Positions 31,988 to 41,910 of a DNA stretch of 64,000 nucleotides are shown here, in pieces. The stretch lies in the NCBI GenBank assembly GCA_040437565.1, contig JBDOQK010000053.1, forward strand, positions 202,079-266,078, read 5' to 3'. The position numbers and the translations under genes are program-made. The notes under the pieces were generated by a model. It was not told the origin of the DNA. It was given only the letters and a program-made list of their open reading frames with translations, and did not search any database. Source of the stretch: Albugo candida. Taxonomy: Eukaryota; Oomycota; Peronosporomycetes; Albuginales. Within the stretch, counting starts at the first letter, position 1. Each line of letters opens with the position of its first letter.

Positions 31988-33011
31988 ATGTCCTCAGCCG
32001 ATCAGAGCATTGGCATGATGGATGGGGCATACTTTGTAGGTCGTAAAGAGATATTGGATTGGATCAATCAAACATGCCATACAAATTTGACAAAAGTTGA
32101 GCAAACCTGCACAGGAGCCATAGCGTGCCAGATTTTAGATTCATTGTACCCTGGAAAAGTACCAATGTCAAAAGTCGATTGGAGTGCGAATAAAGATTAT
32201 GAGTATATACAAAATTATAAAGTACTTCAAAAATGCTTCACCAATTTGAAGATTGACAAGTATGTCGATGTCGACCGACTAATTCGTGGCAAGTATCAAG
32301 ATAATCTCGAATTTATGCAGTGGTTCAAGAAGTTCTACGAGCTGAATGCAACTGGTTTATCATATGACCCCGTCGCTCAGCGAGAAAAAGGGAAAGGCGG
32401 AGTCCAATTTTCGAATAAACATCGAGGTGGCACTTCTTCAATGGCACCATCTCCGGCAAGTACAACCTCACATGATTTGAGGCGGAGGAATACAGGTACT
32501 TGCAATATTGCTCGAAATAATCTTCCATCTCGTACGCGGACAAATCGACCACCTGGTGCGCCTGCAATGATGGAGTCACAAAACGTAGTTACAATGGCCA
32601 ACACAGCTTCACTTGCTGAAAAGGAAAAACAACTGACTGAAATCAAAGCTGCCAATGAACTGCTAACGGATGAAAACGGGGAATTACGAGCGGCGGTAAA
32701 CGTTTTCATCATGTGACATGAGCAAAACTTGATCAAATTGATGTGTTTTTGAAACTCAAGGTGACCGGACTGGAGACAGAAAGAGATTTCTATTTCGGAA
32801 AGCTTCGTGATATCGAGATTTTATTACAGAATATAGAGGACGGCGAGCAAAATGCACTTGTTCAGGATCTTTTCAAACTATTGTAAGCAGTCTCGCTACT
32901 TTTAATCTACATACTGACGATCTGTCTAGATATGCTACAGAAGATGGGGTCACACCAATGGATGAATGCACTGATGTCAATCTTCAACTGTCGTCGCCAG
33001 CAGAACAGTAG
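31988..33011 (+). CDS. EB1: EB1-family microtubule plus-end-tracking protein
   Basis: EB1 binds growing microtubule ends and recruits other plus-end proteins. Exons 31988..32695, 32761..32882 and 32930..33011 (introns 65 and 47 nt) give 303 aa, a usual EB1 length. The N-terminal calponin-homology domain is clear: ILDWINQTCHTNLTKVEQTC, CQILDSLYPGKVPMSKVDW, and the block YKVLQKCFTNLKIDKYVDVD. A basic Ser/Thr-rich linker follows (about residues 130-210). Next comes the coiled coil, which continues across the first intron into the EBH domain with TGLETERDFYFGKLRDIEIL. The acidic end lacks the C-terminal EEY motif seen in animals, ending in SSPAEQ instead. Confidence 0.95.
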
Positions 33012-33255
33012 ATTGAATTAGAAAAATGGCAAGAATACGATCACGTAGCTGATTGCTGATACACAAATCATGTGTTCTACTTGGAATGTCGTCTGAAATG
33101 ATATTGACAGCATCGCACTTTCATTGCTTCCGACGTGCGTTGCATCAAAACAGTTTTTTACCGGTTTACTGCTACGGCGTATCTAGATCTTATTACTACA
33201 AATAAAATAGGTGCTCGATCCAGTGTTACTCTATTGAAGCGATAAGTCAAATACA

Positions 33256-34602
33256 ATGAGCTCTACTGAAATTGCGTTACGTAAGAACTCAATCGGTCTC
33301 AAACAGACTTGCAACTGCATTCTTACTACAATTACTTGTAGCACCTCCTTCTGGCTTATTGTCTTTCCTTACAGGCGGTATTGGAGGTATATTGATGCCT
33401 GATCGATCGGCATTGTGCGAGACCTCACGCAACTCTGTAGGCATGTGCCTGGTAGCTACGGGGCATCCAATGGATCTTATAAAGGTGAATATGCAAACAA
33501 TGGAGAAACCGAAAGCTGGGGAAGCGCCAATGTATAGCAGTGCTTTGGATTGTGCGAGAAAGATTGTTGCAAAAGATGGCGTACGTTCCTTTACATTGAC
33601 GCATACGACCAGGCCGACATCCAATATTTAGATAAAAGGGTTGTATCGCGGAATGTCAGCACCACTTGTGGGGGTTACACCAATATTTGCCGTTTGCTTT
33701 TGGGGGAATGATATGGGGAAAGCCTTGGCGGTCCGCTCTTGTGATATCTTACATAACAGCGTTGAGCGTCTGATGTGAGTGTATTTCTTACAGAGAGCAA
33801 TATGCAACACTCCATCTGACAAAAGTTTAACAATGGGTCAAATCATGTTTGCTGGTGGATTCTCAGCGATACCAACCACGGTCAGCAAACGCCTTCGTCA
33901 CTAGCACTTTATTATTCATCATACTCAAGGCTTGGTGATTATTGACGGGTTCAGGTTGTAATGGCTCCAGGTGAGCGACTAAAATGCTTACTTCAAATAC
34001 AAGCCCAAGCTGTCGCGAAAGGAGAGCCCAAGTTGTACGATGGAATGCTTCATTGTGCAAAGCAGTTGTATCGCACTGGTGGGATTTCTAGCATCTTTCG
34101 CGGATGGGAAGCCACATTGTTACGAGACGTACCGGGGTAATATCTCGTACATGCTTCTCGTACCTATGATTCTCAATGACGGAATCGAATATAGGTCAGT
34201 AGGATACTTTGGGGGATTTGAAGGTATCAAACGCTTAATGACACCAGCTAACCAAGATGCTGCGCAACTGAATGCTTTTCGAACTTTTGTTGCTGGTGGC
34301 TTTGCAGGTATATTGTGACATATTTATACGTTTGAAGTGCCCATAGGTTTTTGGCACTAGGAATCATAAACTGGGCAATTGCCATTCCAGCTGATGTTAT
34401 CAAATCACGCATTCAAACAGCCCCGGAAGGAACTTACCGCGGAATTATTCATTGCTATCAAATTCTGATGAAAGAGGAGGGTGCAGGTGCTTTATTCAAA
34501 GGCATCGGGCCGGCAATGGCAAGAGCATTTCCAGCAAATGCTGCATGCTTTTTAGGAGTCGAATTTTCGCAAAAGCTACTTCGATATCTGGGAATGAAGT
34601 GA
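33256..34602 (+). CDS. Mitochondrial carnitine/acylcarnitine carrier (SLC25A20-like)
   Basis: This inner-membrane carrier exchanges acylcarnitine for carnitine and so feeds fatty-acid oxidation. Eight exons (33256..33280, 33342..33386, 33441..33580, 33632..33730, 33794..33880, 33955..34136, 34195..34307, 34361..34602) with introns of 51-74 nt give 310 aa, and all phases agree. Three mitochondrial-carrier repeats are visible with signatures [26 protein letters not shown] and [12 protein letters not shown]. The adjoining blocks [32 protein letters not shown] and [14 protein letters not shown] are characteristic of the carnitine carrier rather than other members. Unspliced reading gives several misleading short frames. 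The ornithine carrier is the nearest alternative. Confidence 0.93.
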
Positions 34603-34702
34603 AGTGCGAATAGAAGAGATTCGAAGATGTAGAATGGGAAGCAAACCGATTCAATTGACACAGCTTTGTTGGTTAAGGTTTCCTCTGCTATATCCTTAAA
34701 TC

Positions 34703-35409
34703 TCACTTCTTTGTTGGTTTCTCGGCTTCCACAATTACCGCAGGTGTTGCGCGCACAGCCTTTCTCTCACGTGCATTCTTGGCCCGTTCTTTTCTTGCTT
34801 CTGATTGCTCACGAAGAGTTTTCTCACGATGGCGTTCAGCCTTCAGTTTGTGGATGGTTTCCATCAGAACGCGCTTATTTTTGAACTGGTTACCTTTACT
34901 GCGCATGTACAGCTCGTGATATAGGAATTTGTCGATCTTTTTTGCCTCACGATATTTGCGGAGTAGACGACGCAAGACGCGCATTCGACGCATCCAGATA
35001 ACCTGTAAACTCACAAAAAGTCATGCACTCGCACGTATCATCAAGCTTCCTGTATAGATATTCACACACCTTGAATGGTAGACGGGCATTGGCAGTACCA
35101 CGGCGCTTTCCGATTCCTGTATGACGACCCTTTCTCTTGGCTTCATTCCGCTTTTGAAATCTCGCACGAGAATGAATCACTTGAGGTTTCCTTATCACGA
35201 ATCCATCTTTCACAAGTTTACGGATGTTCTCTCGAGAATTGGCCAACGCGATCTCATTCGACTCATTGGGGTCGAGCCAAATTTTTCGCTTGCCGCATTT
35301 CAAAACGGAAGCAGCCAAGCTTTATCACACCAGAAATAGAAAGTAGGAATATAAAGAACTTCCGAGTAGGAAACAATGCTTACCGTTTTTGCAATCTCAA
35401 GGAAACCAT
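34703..35409 (-). CDS. RPL19: 60S ribosomal protein L19 (eL19)
   Basis: eL19 is a eukaryote/archaeal large-subunit protein. Exon 1 (35409..35384) encodes only MVSLRLQKR. Exon 2 is 35319..35070 and exon 3 is 35002..34703. Together they give 191 aa, the family length. Landmarks are [58 protein letters not shown], then after the second intron [20 protein letters not shown] and a long charged helix ending in the basic tail. It is convergent with the carnitine carrier gene, with 100 bp between the stop codons. A tiny first exon followed by an intron is common in ribosomal protein genes. Confidence 0.96.
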
Positions 35410-36034
35410 TGCTGTTTTTAGTGCCCCAACAAGAACTTACGTGGTGTCCACTGAAAATTCGAGGTTTTCTGACATGCTATTGGCTGTTTTACTTTTTTAA
35501 TAACCAATCGTGCTGTACGCTATACGTCGATTTATACCCACTCACAGTAGTCATGAATTCTCTAGTGGCTGTATTATCTTCCAAAATAATTTTATGCTTA
35601 AAGTGTGAATATATCTGCGTTGCGCGCTGAAAATGCATCAAGAAAATTTCAGCAGCGATTTAAATACGATACTACTACATCGCGGTACAGTCTACATGCA
35701 AACACGCCTGTCGTGCATTTGAGTTAAAGTAGATTGCGATGTCAGTCGACGCCTAGCTTGTTCGAGGTCGCATGACTTGCGTTTTTCACACAAGGCGATA
35801 AAAACTGCAAATGATAGTCTTCCGTCATTCATAAGTTGCGGGTACATGTGCGCTGTGCTTCCATTGCATTGCATAGCAAATATTTGAATTTTTTTGAATA
35901 TTGAAACTCGATGAACGTACCAAGTTAAACACAAAGACTGACGGAGACAAGTCATCATCATTTTCAAAGCAGTCCAGAAAACTGTATTCATAATCAACAC
36001 TATGACCTTATGCGGTATATTGACTTATCGTTTC
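35410..36034. other. Intergenic between eL19 promoter and COQ6 3' end
   Basis: This stretch holds the eL19 upstream region and the COQ6 terminator region. A minus-strand frame of 102 codons is open (36000-35692) but shows no protein character. Nothing else was seen. Confidence 0.4.
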
Positions 36035-37546
36035 TTATGTCAGCCCCATGGCGTACTTTATGACTTGATTCTTCAATGGTTCGACCGCATTTAATGAGGT
36101 CATTCCAACATTGCGAGCGAGCGCAACAGCGTCGGGTGAAGGACCAAATAGCCGTTTGAATCCGTCCATAACAAGTGCCATCATTACATTTGCTTTCTTG
36201 CGTTTCTTCTCATATTCTTCCAAAAAGATGGGACTGGAGAGACTTTCGCCGCATAGTACTCCTTCAGCTAACACGTCCACAAGTGCTTGGGCGTCAGCTA
36301 GTCCCAAGTTGAGTCCCTGACCAGCCAACGGGTGTATTGCGTGTGCTGAATCACCCACCAAAGCAACCCCAGGACGGCAATACGTGATCGCGTGACTGAG
36401 CTTCAATGGGAATTGGATTCGGTCGCCTGTGATTTCTGTCACTTTTGGTGGTGCTTGAAACGGATCGGCCATAGCTCCGACGGCCATAATCGTTTGTGTT
36501 GTATTCGTCAAACCTTTGACCAGATCAGAGAAAATAGGAAAGTCGGGATATGTGAACGTTTCAGCAACTCTAGGGGGATCCAAGAGCGCTTCATTCAACC
36601 GCTGACAAAATTCTTTGGATGACAATTGCGTGAGATCAGCTGCCATTTCTGCTGAGCACGACCAAACAACTGAGCTATAACCATCTCGCATAGGCAAGAG
36701 AGCCAGCGGACCGGTGGGAAAAAAGCGTTGCCATGCGGTGATATTGGGTCCATCCGTTCGTACTGTGGCCACTACTGCGACTTGGTCATAGTCCCATCCC
36801 CAAGTTCCCAAATTCGATAAAGTACGAATAACCGATTTCCCCCCATCTGCCGCAATGACTAATTTGGCGCGGAATTCGTCGCCATTTTCCAGTCCGATAT
36901 GTGATACATAATTTGCAGCGTCAGGTGGACAATAATGTTTCACTTTTGCTGGAATATACGTGTTGAAACATCGAAAGTTTTGTTGTAACTCTTCCATTCG
37001 TTGCTGTAGTGCACTGAGAAGAACTTTATGCTCGACCACGTGTGCCAAATGTTTTTTTCCTGCTTGCTGTGCGTGAAAGCGAATATGGCCATTGCCGACT
37101 GAGTCCCAAACTTGCATATCTTGGAATGAGAAGAAATCGTTAGGTAACAGTTTATCCCAAACACCGCAGGACTTGAGCAAATTTCTTGAGTGGGGGGTGA
37201 TGGTGTACACGCGCAAGTCAGGCGCTGAATCATGACGCTCACTCTGATGTGTTGAACCACTATCTTGCATATTAGATCCTCTGTCTGGATCTGCGGTGGG
37301 AATTTCGGTAGCAACCAAAGCAATTTTTTTCGATTTGAAAACAGGATTCGATAGCAGCTGGCACGCAACAGTTTTGCCAACAACTCCTCCGCCTACAATC
37401 GCAATATCGTAATGCGATTGTGAAGAGGTCGTACATGTTTTGATCAATTGAGAAGAAATAGGGATGCTTCGCACGTAGCGATGTCTGGCAAGACTCGCGA
37501 TGTTGATTGCATGACGACGAGAAATCGTAGAAACTTGTCCTATCAT
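36035..37546 (-). CDS. COQ6: Ubiquinone biosynthesis monooxygenase COQ6
   Basis: COQ6 is the mitochondrial flavin monooxygenase that hydroxylates C5 of the ubiquinone ring precursor. It is a single exon of 503 aa with ATG at 37546; the frame is open upstream only from a TTG. The N-terminal 35 residues are Arg/Ser-rich and lack acidic residues, as in a mitochondrial presequence. The dinucleotide-binding motif IAIVGGGVVGKTVACQLL (about residues 49-66), the central AADGGKSVIR (DG motif) and the second FAD motif GVALVGDSAHAIHPLAGQG followed by LNLGLADAQAL are all intact. These three motifs in order define the UbiH/UbiF/COQ6 family. Absence of introns sets it apart from neighbouring genes. Confidence 0.93.
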   Translation of the reverse strand: MIGQVSTISRRHAINIASLARHRYVRSIPISSQLIKTCTTSSQSHYDIAIVGGGVVGKTVACQLLSNPVFKSKKIALVATEIPTADPDRGSNMQDSGSTHQSERHDSAPDLRVYTITPHSRNLLKSCGVWDKLLPNDFFSFQDMQVWDSVGNGHIRFHAQQAGKKHLAHVVEHKVLLSALQQRMEELQQNFRCFNTYIPAKVKHYCPPDAANYVSHIGLENGDEFRAKLVIAADGGKSVIRTLSNLGTWGWDYDQVAVVATVRTDGPNITAWQRFFPTGPLALLPMRDGYSSVVWSCSAEMAADLTQLSSKEFCQRLNEALLDPPRVAETFTYPDFPIFSDLVKGLTNTTQTIMAVGAMADPFQAPPKVTEITGDRIQFPLKLSHAITYCRPGVALVGDSAHAIHPLAGQGLNLGLADAQALVDVLAEGVLCGESLSSPIFLEEYEKKRKKANVMMALVMDGFKRLFGPSPDAVALARNVGMTSLNAVEPLKNQVIKYAMGLT

Positions 37547-39515
37547 TCTTGACGAAATGCCGATGCAGTATACGTCCAATCAAAGCACACCAAACAAGCC
37601 ATTTCTAATTTCAAATCATGAATGTTGACTGGCATCACAATCTTCCGCATACTTTGTCTAAGATTAAACGACTCATCAAAAAAAAGCAGTGAAACAAAAT
37701 TGCTGTTTGCTCCTTGAGCTCTATCAAATATCGACAAGAGATTACATCTGATAGAGAAGTAGTGCTTATACTACGTAATTTAGTTATGCTGCGTTGACCT
37801 GGCTATCTATATGATTCTGTCAGTTCTCAGCCATCAGCTCAAACTGCGATGTCCGTTTTATAACTTTCATCCAACCTTTGGACTAAATATGATCAACCAA
37901 GTGATATGCATCGTAAAGCAACCACGCACGCGATCATCGTCACTCAATTCGCACCGATCTTAGGTTTCAAAAGCTCGGCATTATGGAAGTTCTTAACCTA
38001 TGCAAACTACACACGGGTGCGTGTAAAGTAGCGTCAGACAATTCAATTTTCGAAATGTCTAGGCTGAACAGCAAGCAGGCGAGCCCAGTACGGAAATAGA
38101 TGCTATATCTTACTGTGGAAATCAAGATGACAAAAAGAGCGGGATGAGAATTCTTTGAAAGATATAACTACTGACATCTAATCAGCTTTGCTCAAGATGA
38201 ATTGAAGATTATTTTCCGATCACATCGACACAAAAGGTATTGCTTGATTTAGATGCATTTGGGCAAGAGTCTCGGTTCATTATTTTTTGGCGATAATATA
38301 GGATAAAATCGGATGTTTTACGTAAGTGAATCGCTTGATCCACCTGTTGATGCGATAATTTTTCTGAGTGATACAGAGCAGAAAAAAAGGGCGTAGCCTT
38401 GGTCAAATCTTCTGTCCAGATCGAGAATCTTCCAATAGTTTACGATGACTACCAGCTATATGGTTCATGAATTCATGCACTGAGTTATTCTGTCAGTTGA
38501 CCTCAGTACAATCGATTCAAATCTCAGCAGTATCACGAGACGGTAATCAGCATCACACTCAATGCTTGATGATATAAAAAAATCTACTTCGATTAGTCAC
38601 TAATAGGATCGTCTCCCCCCTACTATTCCTTTTTAGCACCCAGTACTTCTAATGCCTAATGAAGTCGGATCAAGGAATAATGAAGAGGAAGGGTGATTCA
38701 CGCTGTTGATGCTAATCTTTCACTATTTGAGAGCCTCGTTGTCTTCATATTCATTAGCTTCTAATATGCATTGACTTTATGAATAGAAATATTATATCAG
38801 TTCAATCTGTTCATCTAATAGTGCTTGCTATTCATTATATATGGCGATAGAGTGGGTTTCTTAGCTACGCGGCATCCATTATATTTTTACTGCGAATAGT
38901 CTCGATGCATTCTTTATCTATCATTTGTACTGATGAATATCTGTTTGCACTATACGATACACATCGCATTCATATGGAAAAAGCTGCAGCCGTCGTGGGA
39001 TGCTTATGCTCCACCGCGTTGTTTTGACAATCAATCGTCATAAAAAAGCGTAGTAAGTCCTCAAGCCCCATGAACACTCTTGTATAAAATAAAGAATCAA
39101 CTCAGAAGCACTTGCGAGTTTACGTTATATTCACACGCTACATTGAAGGCAAAAGTGGACCTACACAAGAGCCACAATGCCACAACCAACGTTGTGAATT
39201 GAGGTTTTGGAAATGTGCGCATGTATACTAAATAATCTTACTGCTAATTTCACACTAATCAGAGAAACCTCAAGCGAAGCTTGTTTTTTACACGAAATTT
39301 CACGAGCTTATCGATAAAGATCAAATGTATCGCGACCTTTTCTTCAGCTGTATTATATTAGAATGCTGCATTCGACTGAATATATTACGCCGCGCTTCAC
39401 ACTCCACAGTAAATACTGAACCGATGTGCTGGAAGCGCAGTAGGATGTTTATGTCTAATACACCGTGCTCTGATTGTCGATTGATATGTGCAGCCGACGA
39501 CTTCGAACGACACTC
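37547..39515. other. Gene-poor interval with one possible exon
   Basis: About 2 kb. The only stretch with coding character is minus-strand 38450-38209, containing TKATPFFSALYHSEKLSHQQ and ending at a stop. It has no ATG and no partner exon was found. It could be the last exon of an unrecognised gene or a relic. Confidence 0.25.
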
Positions 39516-39942
39516 TTAATTATCTTTACCTAGGTACTTATGTTGTATTTGTAATTTACTGAATCGACTCAACTTCGTTTTCTTGCGATCGGAAGAGCGG
39601 TGAAACTGAGTGTCCCCCGCAACGGTTTTTGGATCAACATGAACAAGTCTAGGATAAGGTATTTGATGGTGTAATGCAATATCAACCTGATCATGACCTT
39701 TTTGTATTGCGTCACAAATTTTATCATCGTGCATCAAATGACGGTTAGCTTCAAACTTTTTTCTTAACTCAATTTGAATCCACTGTTGCTCATGAATGCC
39801 ACCTTTCCCTACATGTTTGCAGATGATACGAATCAAATTGATGCAAGGCCATTGTTTATCGGAAATGTGATGTTGACTCACATGTTTTTGCAACGCGCAA
39901 GACACGTCGGAATAACGCAATTGCTTTTAAGCGAGTTGACAT
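39516..39942 (-). CDS. LYR-motif protein, LYRM1-like
   Basis: LYR proteins are small mitochondrial matrix proteins that bind acyl-ACP and help assemble respiratory complexes. Exon 1 (39942..39882) and exon 2 (39808..39516) are joined over a 73-nt intron and give 117 aa. The N-terminal MSTRLKAIALFRRVLRVAKT holds the LYR-like tripeptide as LFR. Tryptophan after the first helix, the basic RKKFEANRHL block, and DQVDIALHHQIPYPRLVHVD match LYRM1, where GLHYKIPYPRPIHL is characteristic. The C-terminal 35 residues are basic and variable. The mitochondrial acyl carrier protein, the usual partner of this family, is encoded 7 kb away at 47184. Confidence 0.85.
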
Positions 39943-40004
39943 CGTTAGGTATGTTTTTAAGTTCGTTATGTTCTTTACTGATGCACAATGGAATTGCTAT
40001 TTCC

Positions 40005-40116
40005 ACCCACCACGTGACTTTCTGACCAATCAGATAACGGCGCTATTTCCAATCAACTTTTACTATTCACACCCACCACGTGGCTTTCTGCCCAATCCGA
40101 TTCCGGCGGTATTTCC
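40005..40116 (+). promoter_or_regulatory. Tandem CACGTG/CCAATC promoter-like repeat
   Basis: Two imperfect copies, about 66 bp apart, each read CACCACGTG, then a CTTTCTG..CCAATC core, then a CGG..ATTTCC end. Each has an E-box-like CACGTG and a CCAAT-box-like element at the same spacing. They lie directly upstream of the LYRM1-like ATG (39942, minus strand), within the region expected to hold its promoter. A regulatory role is inferred from position and composition only. Confidence 0.35.
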
Positions 40117-40626
40117 ACCGCACTATTCCAAGATATGGGTACAGTTTCACGGTCCTGTATGCCGATTGAAAATATCAGAACTCATAGTTGCACACCTTTC
40201 TATGATCCCCATTCTAGATCAACCAACTTTCTCATGCATTTCGTTGTACCGCGTCGTTCAGTTGACCCACACGAGCTATGATAAATATACTATTCTGGCC
40301 TTGCTCCAAATGACCACTTTCGTGATTTTTAACCTACATGGTTTGCTGCTATTGACAACAGCGAATAATGGCTATGGATTATCGCATATAATTCAAGTAA
40401 CCAAAGCAGCGAAGACGCACACGTACAATGTCTTCTAGCATCATATCCTGTGAGCTATGCTTGCAATCAGTCTCTCTAGAACGTGGATATTTTCCATGTA
40501 CGATGAAAACTCGTCTTCGCCGCACACAATCGTAAGGTACTGATACCAGAATCGTCTCCTTGACACGAATTTGATTTCTTGTCACTTTCCGTAAGACCAT
40601 ATTAATACGACCCTACGTATTCTAGA

Positions 40627-40890
40627 TTAATTTGAAGACATTTGATCCCATTTTACGGCACTCCAACATACACTGCTGCTTTCTCCAACTTTTACTTGGA
40701 AAGCCTTGATTTTGATTGTGTTCTTTCTCCTTTTTTTGACGTCCTCTAGCAAGGACAGCAAAATGCTACACACTTGAAGCTTTTCCGTCCTTAAGAATAC
40801 TGGCAAGACTTGGCTTGCAAGTTGAAGGTTCCGCAATGCGTTGGAACAAAGCAAAGTGACCAAGCGCTTAAAGTGCTCGTCCTGACACAT
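40627..40890 (-). CDS. Hypothetical protein, probably the 3' exon of a spliced gene
   Basis: A minus-strand frame from ATG 40890 to stop 40627 encodes 87 aa: CQDEHFKRLVTLLCSNALRN, a leucine-rich helix pair, and a basic stretch VKKRRKNTIKIK. Upstream, an ATG frame at 41010 reads MDGTIFSTIDFNIFTLSERQ and stops after 27 codons. A short intron with acceptor near ATCATGTGTCAG may join the two. The product looks alpha-helical. No family was assigned. Confidence 0.35.
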   Translation of the reverse strand: MCQDEHFKRLVTLLCSNALRNLQLASQVLPVFLRTEKLQVCSILLSLLEDVKKRRKNTIKIKAFQVKVGESSSVCWSAVKWDQMSSN

Positions 40891-41010
40891 GATCTTTGCT
40901 TGGGTATTGCTAAATCGCGCAATTTAAAAACTTTGGCGATTCAGATCTTGGCGTTCACTCAGAGTGAAAATGTTGAAATCGATGGTGCTGAAAATCGTTC
41001 CATCCATTGA

Positions 41011-41910
41011 ATACGTTGTCACGTCGGTCCGCAAACGATAAACTAACGAACAAGATGTCTTTTTCCTTCACTGAATGGACTAAAGTATTCTACGCAAGAC
41101 TTGCTAGGTCGTGGAAAGAATCGTATGTCAAATAGAGCGTCTTCGAATAATAAAACACAGAATAAATCGTGCGTCTAGGACTTGAAACTCGATGATCCAA
41201 TATGACTGTTCGTTCCTGAGCATAATTATTAATGAAATGCATTGCTATCACAGGATTTGACTGCGAGACACACACATTGTGTGCTACCTCAACTCATTTG
41301 AGATTCTATACTGCAATTTAGTGGGTAGGTGAATTATCTTATATGTCCTGCGCGTTCAAATTGACAGCATCAACAATTTGGGAAGAAGCGAGTCCCTGGA
41401 AGACGTGGACTGTATCTCGTCATAGGGGATGCAAAGTTTACGGATGAGTCAAGTGACTTTTATCTATCTGCACTCCTTTCGATCGTCATACGCAACATAG
41501 TTTCCAAGTTACCGATTTCTGCTCGGGTTCGAACTAATGCCACAGAATGACAAGTTGCATGAGAATGCATTCTGTAATGGATGATTTATATTGTTATCTT
41601 AAACTAGGATCCAGTAAAGCTTCAGAAGATTGGTAGAAGAGTTGTATCCGATAGTTCTCACGATACCATAAGCTTTCTAACCATTAAATCGTTCCTATGA
41701 CGCGAAGAGAGCTGTTCTTTTTCCGCCTTTGGTGCGTTCGACGTAGGCATCGTTTCTCATTCGTTGCATTCTATGCCAATTATACATTTTATGGAAATAA
41801 AATGCAGAACAGACTGATGAATAGGTTCAGTTTGTAGTACTTTAGCAGCAATCACAGGTTTAGAATGTGAATACAAATCTCTACAAAATACGCATTTCCG
41901 ATTGTGCGCC
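41011..41910. other. Upstream region of the large CxxC gene
   Basis: No exon, repeat or RNA gene was recognised over about 0.9 kb. Confidence 0.4.

Noticed and set aside
33289-33631. Long frames on both strands across the start of the carnitine carrier gene
   Set aside because: They read through introns of the spliced gene; only the eight-exon model keeps the carrier signatures in one frame.
34703-34884. Plus-strand frame opposite the 3' exon of eL19
   Set aside because: It is the antisense of a strongly conserved ribosomal protein exon.
41902-41910. Upstream TTG start for the CxxC protein, and similar GTG/TTG starts for the Sec14-like, COQ6, MARVEL-like and UQCC1 genes
   Set aside because: Nuclear genes normally start at ATG, and the downstream ATG gives the expected signal peptide, presequence or family N-terminus.
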